Assembly (NCBI GenBank): GCA_028751875.1
Contig: CM054167.1
Coordinates: 20,775,730 to 20,839,729, forward strand
DNA: 64,000 bases
From: Rapana venosa
Taxonomy: Eukaryota > Mollusca > Gastropoda > Neogastropoda > Muricidae
Direction of reading: 5' to 3'
Below are positions 57,544-64,000 of the stretch, in pieces; positions within the stretch are counted from its first letter, which is position 1, and the number at the start of each line of letters is the position of its first letter. The notes under the pieces are model-generated. The model searched no databases, had not been told where the DNA came from, and saw only the letters and a program-made list of their open reading frames with translations. The position numbers and the translations under genes were made by a program.

Positions 57544-57784
57544 GAAGAGACAGAGACAGAGAGACAAAAGACAGACAGACAGAGACAGAGAGACAGACAG
57601 ACAGACACAAAAGACACATACACACAGAGCAAACAAACATACAAACAGGTAGACAGATAAAGACAGAGACAGACAGACAACACACACACAGAGCAAACAG
57701 ACATATAAACAGGAAGACAGATACACACAGACAGACAGACAAATAGATACACACAGACAGACAGACAGACACACAGATTCACAA

Positions 57785-57819
<35 letters not shown>

Positions 57820-57968
57820 GAATCTTTTAGAGAGAAAATCTTTCACACACAGAGAGAGACAGAGACAGAGAGACACACAGACAGGCAGACAGAAACATAT
57901 AAAAAGGTAGATAGACAGATACAGACATACAGGCAGACAGACAGATAGACAGAGACACACAGAGGCAC

Positions 57969-58011
<43 letters not shown>

Positions 58012-58012
58012 C
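57488..58012 (+). repeat. (GA)n and (GACA)n compound repeat
   Basis: GA, GACA and CACA units throughout, with a short unique piece at 57812-57845. The 182-residue minus frame across it is a Cys-Leu-Ser-Val repeat artefact. Confidence 0.93.
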
Positions 58013-60360
58013 TTACGCATTCAGCCATGGAAGCATCAACAGTTATGCAGTGCAGACTCACCCCCTGCAACACACAACATGGACCCATAAAATATGCATA
58101 ACAAAAATACATTTCAAACATTGATATAAAACTGGGGGGGGGGGGGGGGGAAGCCAAGACCTAAAAACAAAGGGAATTAAAGCCGTTATTTTTCACCTTG
58201 TTTTTCTCCATCAGTTATTTTTCACCTTGTTTTTTTCTCCATCAGTTGTTATTTTTCACCATGTTTGTTCCTCATCAGTAAGTCTTGTTTAATAAATGCA
58301 GTATGAAAAAACCCAGCTTTCAGACTATAGAGAAAGTATACAGCCATGATGGCAAAAAAGAACACCCCACCCCTAAAAACAAAAAACTGCAAAAAACCCA
58401 GTGGTGAAAAATAACAGCTGATTCGAGAAAAACTTGACTAAATTTTTCTTAAAAGCTGACTGGGAGGGGGAGGGGGGGGGGGAACAAAGCAAATAACTTT
58501 TGGGGAAAGTCATGGTTAAAAGTAACAGCCGCTGGAAAAAACATGGCTCCACAAATGACTGCCGATAAGGAAAAAAAACATTGGCTAAACAGCCGCTGTA
58601 CTCTGGCGCTGCCCATAATAACACAGCCATCTGTGGTCAGCTCTTGACCACCGTCCACTTGTGGACACAACACACTCTTAGCAACCACAGCTGTGTGGGT
58701 GGCTGGACAGGGATGTCCATTTGGTCATTAAACACTAGTCAACAGTTTCTTGTGTCATTATCAGAATCCCTGCCGCTAACTGGTTAAAAGGAATAAGAAG
58801 GGAAAAAAAGATGGAATCAATCAGATTTTTGTTTTGTTTTTTAAAAGGGAAAAATACATATTAGAATGGGAAAAGTCCAGCAACATGGACATGTAGCAAA
58901 TTATCTCAGAGTTCACTTTTCTTTTAAAACTGATTAGAGCCTGACAATGCATTTGGGGATAACAAAACCTGAACATTGATTTTGGATATGTATATATGTT
59001 CAGGTTTTGTATCTATATATTACCAACTAAAACAAAGAACTGAAAAACAAAAACAAAGGAAAGACAATGAAAACTTCTATCAAAAATCCCACACAAAACA
59101 TTTCCCATTTGACAAATATTATGGTCATTGCTGTACAATATCTGCTATTATCTTTTAACTGCTATGGCGACCATGTTCCGTATGTTATATAATGAATCCC
59201 TATTCAAACCAAATAACATATTTGCTATTCATGGAGCTCATTTTGTGGGAACTTTCTTTAGTTTGGTAGAAGAAAGAAAAGAAGAAAAAGAAAGAAAAGA
59301 CCTAACAATGTATTCAACATTAATATTGGCTAATTAATCTGTCCAAAGTCAATGTGTACAGCTGAACATTTTCAGTACTAACCCTTCATTGACCCTAGTT
59401 CCCGTTAATGACACCCACTTAATATCCCAATGGCGTCCATTCCATTGTTTCCAATGAGTAACGTCATTTCCGTGGGTTTCCCCATAGCTCATTGGAAAAC
59501 AGTATTGACCTGCAGGTGAGGAGTGGGTGGCTGTTGGGTCAAGTTGTTTGTTGAGTAACAGTCCAGCTGCTGGCTTCATGTGTCAACGACTTCTTGACCA
59601 TGACCGGTCAATGTGGGGCTGGAATGGAAAGAAGGGAGTGGGGAGGGGAGGGGGGGGGGTGGGGGCAGGGTTTGGAGGAAGCACCCAGCGCCTTTGTGTG
59701 TATGTATACACTGCTTGTCTGTACACACTTATACAGCCTGAACTCTTTTGACAAGTTTTCAGGTCTAGGCAGGTCCCCAACTTTGCAACATAAAAAGGTT
59801 TTTGACCCAGGTTTTACCAGTCTCTTACGTAATACACTATGGGGTTCAATACCTTACCACACCCTTCCCCTTTGGACATAACTGATACTGACGTCAAAGG
59901 CCAGCCTGTTTTCATTCTAAGCTACAGAGAAGTTCTACTCAGGAACTAAAAACAGCCACGGTTATTTCCCTTCATGGTTAAGCTTTGCTATGTAACCAAC
60001 AAAGGTAGCACTTGGAAACAGAAAAAAAATACTGGATTTATTATTAGCTCTTTGTTTTGTGAGCAAAAAGCAACCCGATTCTGATACTGCTGTTGTACTA
60101 ATTGATATATGCGATTGTTCTGGGTGTTATTTTTGTACTTGTGTTTTTTGCATAACCACTTTGTGGTGAATGATACCTAGAAAATATAGAAGCATCCAAG
60201 TGTATTTTAATCAAAACAGCTGTATCCATAGTGTAGAAATAATGGTCATCAATGTTTCTAATTACTTGCAAACGTTGGGCACAAAGATTCGGAAATAAAT
60301 CATTTGGTAGAAAACTCAAACAGCTCACAAGCTTTCACAACAGAAAATTTTGTCTTATCT
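58013..60360. other. Mostly unique sequence, no gene recognised
   Basis: A G run at 58134-58151; three ~30-bp repeats built on TTATTTTTCACCTTG, TTTTTCTCCATCAG at 58180-58280; an inverted echo of that block (GGTGAAAAATAACAG, 58402); a G run at 58465-58483; and a G-rich stretch at 59636-59670. Short open frames exist on both strands but have no motif or splice context. Confidence 0.5.
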
Positions 60361-60365
60361 CTTCA

Positions 60366-60690
60366 CAGCTGTTTGGACCCGAAACTTTTTCCCCATCCAT
60401 TAGATGAGTGGTGGTCTGGGCGCTAGTCTTTCGGATGAGACGATAAAAAGAGGTCCCCTGTGTTGCACATAATTATTTAGCGCACGTAAAAGAACCCTTG
60501 GCAACAAGAGAGTTGTTCCTGGCAAAATTTTGTAGCAAAAAACCACTCTGATAGGGAAACAAATACTGTTGCCGACAGGAAAAAAGAAAAAAAAAATGGG
60601 TGGCGCTGCTCTTGTGGTGACACGCTCTCCCCAGGGAGAGCAGCCGAATTTCACGCAGAGAAATCTGCGGTGACTTTAAGTGCCATTACA
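60366..60690 (+). mobile_element. SINE-B, head truncated, plus strand
   Basis: Starts within the body (TTTGGACCCGAAACTTTTTC) and runs through GGTCTGGGCGCTAGTCTTTC, GCGCACGTAAAAGAACCCTT, GGTGGCGCTGCTCTTGTGGT and TTTCACGCAGAGAAATCTGC. It diverges from 45107 by substitutions rather than indels, an independent older insertion. Confidence 0.82.
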
Positions 60691-60799
60691 TTAAGTAGCC
60701 ATTACATAAGATAACCCTAAGAAATTGCATGGAGGCAATGAATGCATCCTTCTAAAAGCGAAAATTTGCAGGTTGGATAGCTGATCCTGAATTTGTGTG

Positions 60800-61078
60800 T
60801 GTGTGTGTTCTTTTATGGCAAGGATAATGGAATAAGCACTCATGCGCTTTTTTCCATCCAGTCCCCGTGTGTATGCGGTTTTGTAAATGTTGTCATCCAT
60901 TCCCACTACCACACAATGGCTCACTCTTCCTAAAAGAGGAACAGGTTTTAACAGGTGCACAAGATGTTCTTGTGGTTCGCACACAAGACCCCGTTTATAG
61001 TCTCATCCCAAGGAGAGTAGAGCTGATACTAATGTTAACTCCACAGGAAAATCCTCTTGAATGAGATTCCAACCAGGA
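60800..61078 (-). mobile_element. SINE-A, near full length, minus strand
   Basis: TTCTTTTATGGCAAGGATAA, CATCCAGTCCCCGTGTGTAT, GCGGTTTTGTAAATGTTGTC, GGCTCACTCTTCCTAAAAG, CGTTTATAGTCTCATCCCAA and AATGTTAACTCCACAGG. The head near 61060 is decayed. Confidence 0.8.
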
Positions 61079-61975
61079 TAATAATAATAATAAGTAATAA
61101 TAATAATAAAATAATGGAACTTATATAGCGCTATATCTTGCAAAGACAAATCAAAGCACATGCATTCAACCTAACCTTACACAGTCATGCAATCAATGAT
61201 AAATAATCAATAGTTTAAACACAGATATTTACAAGCATGATGCGCTGCAGATAAAATCTATGAAATAAAATTTCAAAAGTCCATGTTTTTTCAAAAGCAC
61301 ACACACACTCACACAGGTCGTATACTTTAGCAGGGTGATAGGACATGGGTTAGTGAAGGTGGGACAGCTCTGATATGAAACAGGAGGGGGGAAATCTTAG
61401 GTTTGAAATAAGTATGTCTTGAGGCTTGATTTAAAAGCGTCATAACTAGGTTTCTGGCGAGGAGAGAGTGGGAGCTCATTCCAGGTCGATGGACCCAAAT
61501 AGAGAAAGAGCGGTGGCCAACAGTGGATTGGTTGAATCTAGGTATTCGTAGGCACAAGGTATCTGCAGTAGAGCGGAGGGAACGTGAAGGAGTGTACAGG
61601 TTAAAAGACATTCACAGAGGTAGGAGGGAGCAGTTTTGTGTAGACATTTGTAACAGAGGGTACTGATCTTATAATTTACTCTCTGTGGCACAGGCAGCCA
61701 GTGGAGAGATCCCAAGAGAGGGGTAATGTGCTCAGATTTTTTCTTTCTGAGAACTAGTCGAGCTGCCGAGTTTTGTATACGTTGGAGGGAGTGGATAGAT
61801 GATGCTGGCAGACCAGACAAAAGAGAATTGCAATAGTCCAGACGTGAAAGAATGAGAGAAGTGACAAGTTTGGCTGTTGCATTGGTGGACAGGTACTTTC
61901 GAATTGCACTAGTTCCCCGTAATTGATAGTAACAAGACTGACCAGTCTGGGCGATTAATTTTTTCATAGAGAGAG
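61079..61975 (-). mobile_element. L2/CR1-like LINE, 5'-truncated 3' end, minus strand
   Basis: On the minus strand: the RT C-terminal region (CYYQLR, LSRLDYCNSLL, LQRIQNSAARLVLRKKK, LHWLPV, APSYL, SLRS) from 61967 down to about 61380, one frame change near 61560, then a 3' UTR and a tail ending TATAGCGCTATATAAGTTCC near 61112, followed by ATT-type triplets. It is the same family as 53190-54835 but an independent insertion, with more substitutions. Confidence 0.87.
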
Positions 61976-61984
61976 TGTGTTGAT

Positions 61985-62136
61985 CAGCAGATCATGAGCG
62001 CATAACTCTAACCACCAGGTCATCCTGTCCCGTAGGATCTTGAGCGGTAGTCTGGATGCAAGTCTTTCAGATGAGTGATAAACCAATTTCGGACTTCAAT
62101 ACACATTTAGCACATAATTTTAAAAGAATCCACACA
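61985..62136 (+). mobile_element. SINE-B, 5' segment
   Basis: TGAGCGCATAACTCTAACCA (head remnant), GGTAGTCTGGATGCAAGTCT, TTCAGATGAGTGATAAACCA and TTTAAAAGAATCC. It stops at 62136 and the family sequence resumes at about 63002. Confidence 0.62.
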
Positions 62137-62140
62137 TTTA

Positions 62141-62510
62141 TCAGCTGCCATGGCGCAGTGGTTAGCGCCTTGGATTGCAGACTAGAAGGTCACAGGTTCG
62201 ATTCCCATAAGAGTCATAGGATTTTCAGACTCCAGCTGGCTCCTACCCAAAGTGAATGCGCTGTGGGCTTAGTGGTAAGACTGGGACCACACAGTCGAGC
62301 TTCATCCATTTAACGGTTGCGAGTTTGAGAGTGTTGCTCAAATTACCTGACCAACACTGCAGGTGTCTGTATCTCTCTGGCCCGGTTGACGCGGGGATAT
62401 ACTATGATAGTAAGCATAGAGTACAACCATGTCAAGTAGTCTCAAAGCATATGCTTTTCCACAGCAGCATCATTAGGTCTCCTCATTGTCATTGATCACC
62501 ATGCAATAAA
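62141..62510 (+). mobile_element. SINE-D: tRNA-derived element with canonical boxes
   Basis: A-box TGGCGCAGTGG at 62151-62161 and B-box GGTTCGATTCC at 62195-62205, with tRNA-like spacing of 33 bases. Downstream sequence (AAGTGAATGCGCTGTGGGCT, GACTGGGACCACACAGTCGA, GCAGGTGTCTGTATCTCTCT) is unrelated to SINE-A or SINE-B. No acceptor-stem pairing, so not a tRNA gene. The 3' limit is uncertain. Confidence 0.68.
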
Positions 62511-63001
62511 AAAGAATTGCCTCCGGGTGGTCTCAGTTGCTCTGGTCTCGTGGTGACCTCAGATTCGGTTTCCCCATACACTTCTGTGCCTGTGGTGAGT
62601 TTTTGTCAAAGCCTTTGGGGTTGGAGGTTCACGGGAGACGGTCGTTGGAGGGACGTTGTGGTGGTTGTTACCTCAGGTGGGCAAGTCACTCAGTCTGGCT
62701 CCGCAACTGAGCTAATACTGTCGTTAGTAGGGGGCTTAGTAGGTGGTGTCCTGCCTATGTTAGCTCAGAACAGGCACCTCTGAACACCACCAAAGTGACC
62801 CAACAGCAGTGCAGGGCCCCTCCGGCTGATGGCCCTACGGTGGCCTGATATTGATGGGCTCCCCAAGGACTTCCAACTCTGAGTATAGGACATAACGAAT
62901 CTGGGTAGCATTGTGGCGGGGAGATTGAAATGAGCGGCACAGGAACAGCAAGAACAGGGATGTCACAAAAAATGAGGCAGCAAAAAAACAAAAAAAAGTT
63001 T
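62511..63001. other. Unclassified insert, probably repeat-derived
   Basis: GC-richer than the surroundings, with CTGATGGCCCTACGGTGGCC and TGATGGGCTCCCCAAGGAC blocks. It lies between two halves of SINE-B. No frame is recognisable. Confidence 0.45.
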
Positions 63002-63260
63002 CCACACATTTAGCCCACATAAAAGAATCCATGGTAACAATGTTGTCAATATCAAAATTCTGTAGAAAAACTCCACAATTACAGGGAAACAAATAACCAA
63101 ACAGGAAGACAATATTAAAATAAATAAATAAATAAATGGAACTGCTCTTGTGGCCACCCTCACCCCAGGGAGAATAGTCTTAACTTTATGCAACGAAACT
63201 TATGGTGACTGAAAATGGTATTCAATACAATACAATACAGTACAATACAATAATGCCTTC
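63002..63260 (+). mobile_element. SINE-B, 3' segment with (AATAC)n tail
   Basis: ACATTTAGCCCACATAAAAG, AATTCTGTAGAAAAACTCC, GGAACTGCTCTTGTGGCC and CCCAGGGAGAATAG then an AATAC repeat. It continues the family sequence interrupted at 62136. Confidence 0.68.
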
Positions 63261-64000
63261 AGTGTCTGGGTTTTATCACAGTTCTTGATTAAACCATTGA
63301 CGCTGGGGGCAACAGCAAAGTGACAGGCTGTATGATCAGTGGCTTTTCTGTTCATGGAATTCCACTTTACAGCTTAGTCTTCAGTGATCGACTATGACTC
63401 TCTGACTAGGAGGCTTGACTTGCACAGTCCTTATGTGCTGCAGCCCTGGGGGCTGGTTGGCCTTTGGAGAACATCTCCAACGCTGACTGTCATTAACCCC
63501 ACTTGGCCGAGAGTGGGGATGTACTGTGGGCAAGACATATCCAATTAAATTTCTACCCAATTTCCAAAACGGCAGCTGCCTCCTCTGCTGTTTTGGAGTT
63601 ATTGTCAAATACAACTGACAAACATGACAATACCATATAAAACAATACTGTATTCATACATCCCTTTTTTTTTAATCATAACTGCACATGAGAGTCTTAA
63701 TAGGTAGGCCTATACCCATGCCTGTAACAGTTTGCAGCTTGGTAACAAGTATATGTTCATCATGATAATTGTTTATCTACATTACTAAGCTTAGAAAAAA
63801 TTACTTGACTGATTAAAAATTGGGCTCAGTATTTATACATTCTTTCCGGAGAGGAGAACAACAAACATTTTCAGCTTAAGTATGAAAACCCACCATCTGG
63901 GCCTAACCTTATGCTTACATTAAGTTTAGTTGTAATGGCATATTGAATTTCTAAGGTTGCATGTGTATTTGTGCCTCATTGCTTTTCTGTTTTCCAAAAA
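63261..64000. other. No recognised feature
   Basis: A GC-richer block (63363-63600) may be another repeat family but I have no match for it in the window. The rest is AT-rich. Confidence 0.45.

Noticed and set aside
62141..62212. A tRNA gene (also heads at 24830-24890, 45107-45190)
   Set aside because: A- and B-boxes are good, but the ends cannot form an acceptor stem and a SINE body follows.

Overview
This is a repeat-dominated eukaryotic nuclear window, most likely from a mollusc and probably a gastropod. I infer this from the mix of APE-type LINEs, tRNA-derived SINEs of a kind I associate with molluscs, kilobase-scale GACA/GATA/CA microsatellites and a WAP-domain (four-disulfide core) gene. 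No bacterial-style genes, operons, ribosome binding sites or CRISPR arrays are present. Most long open frames are low-complexity artefacts (CA giving Val-Cys, GA giving Arg-Glu, GACA giving Cys-Leu-Ser-Val) or retrotransposon debris. The only host coding sequence I can support is a minus-strand WAP gene with two recognisable exons.

Layout. 1-4935 is a Ty3/gypsy LTR retrotransposon whose 5' LTR is cut by the window edge. 4936-7320 is an APE-RT LINE (LINE-1 here). 7500-11060 holds SSRs, a SINE and two diverged tandem arrays. 11147-14519 (minus) is the WAP gene piece, with a low-complexity intron of about 2.9 kb between two WAP exons. 14520-16000 has G/C homopolymer runs and three adjacent SINEs. 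16290-18393 is a second LINE (LINE-2), cut by a 500-N gap (18394-18893). 18894-29400 holds SINEs, SSRs, three diverged ~500-600 bp repeats and a decayed LINE. 29400-47950 is a second, collinear copy of everything from 1 to 18393. 48550-56680 holds an L2/CR1-like LINE plus downstream sequence, present twice in tandem, with a noisy first copy and a clean second copy. 56700-64000 holds minisatellites, SINEs and a minus-strand LINE 3' fragment.

The dominant signal is probably assembly structure rather than a new biological system. The contig left of the gap (1-18393) is repeated almost gene for gene at 29400-47950. One copy is often clean where the other carries dense single-base indels and substitutions. 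This is what two haplotypes of one locus placed side by side would look like if only some stretches had been polished. The best reading of each element is therefore split: LINE-1 RT and WAP exon A are better in the right copy, while the LTR element and WAP exon B are better in the left copy.

Biology worth following: a WAP gene with phase 1-1 exons and consensus splice sites; a SINE family whose head resembles the 5S rRNA internal promoter; a LINE that keeps its endonuclease and RT active-site motifs but has lost the middle of its C-terminal half in both copies; and a shared ATGA overlap at an A8 run between endonuclease and RT frames. No interaction among these genes is implied.
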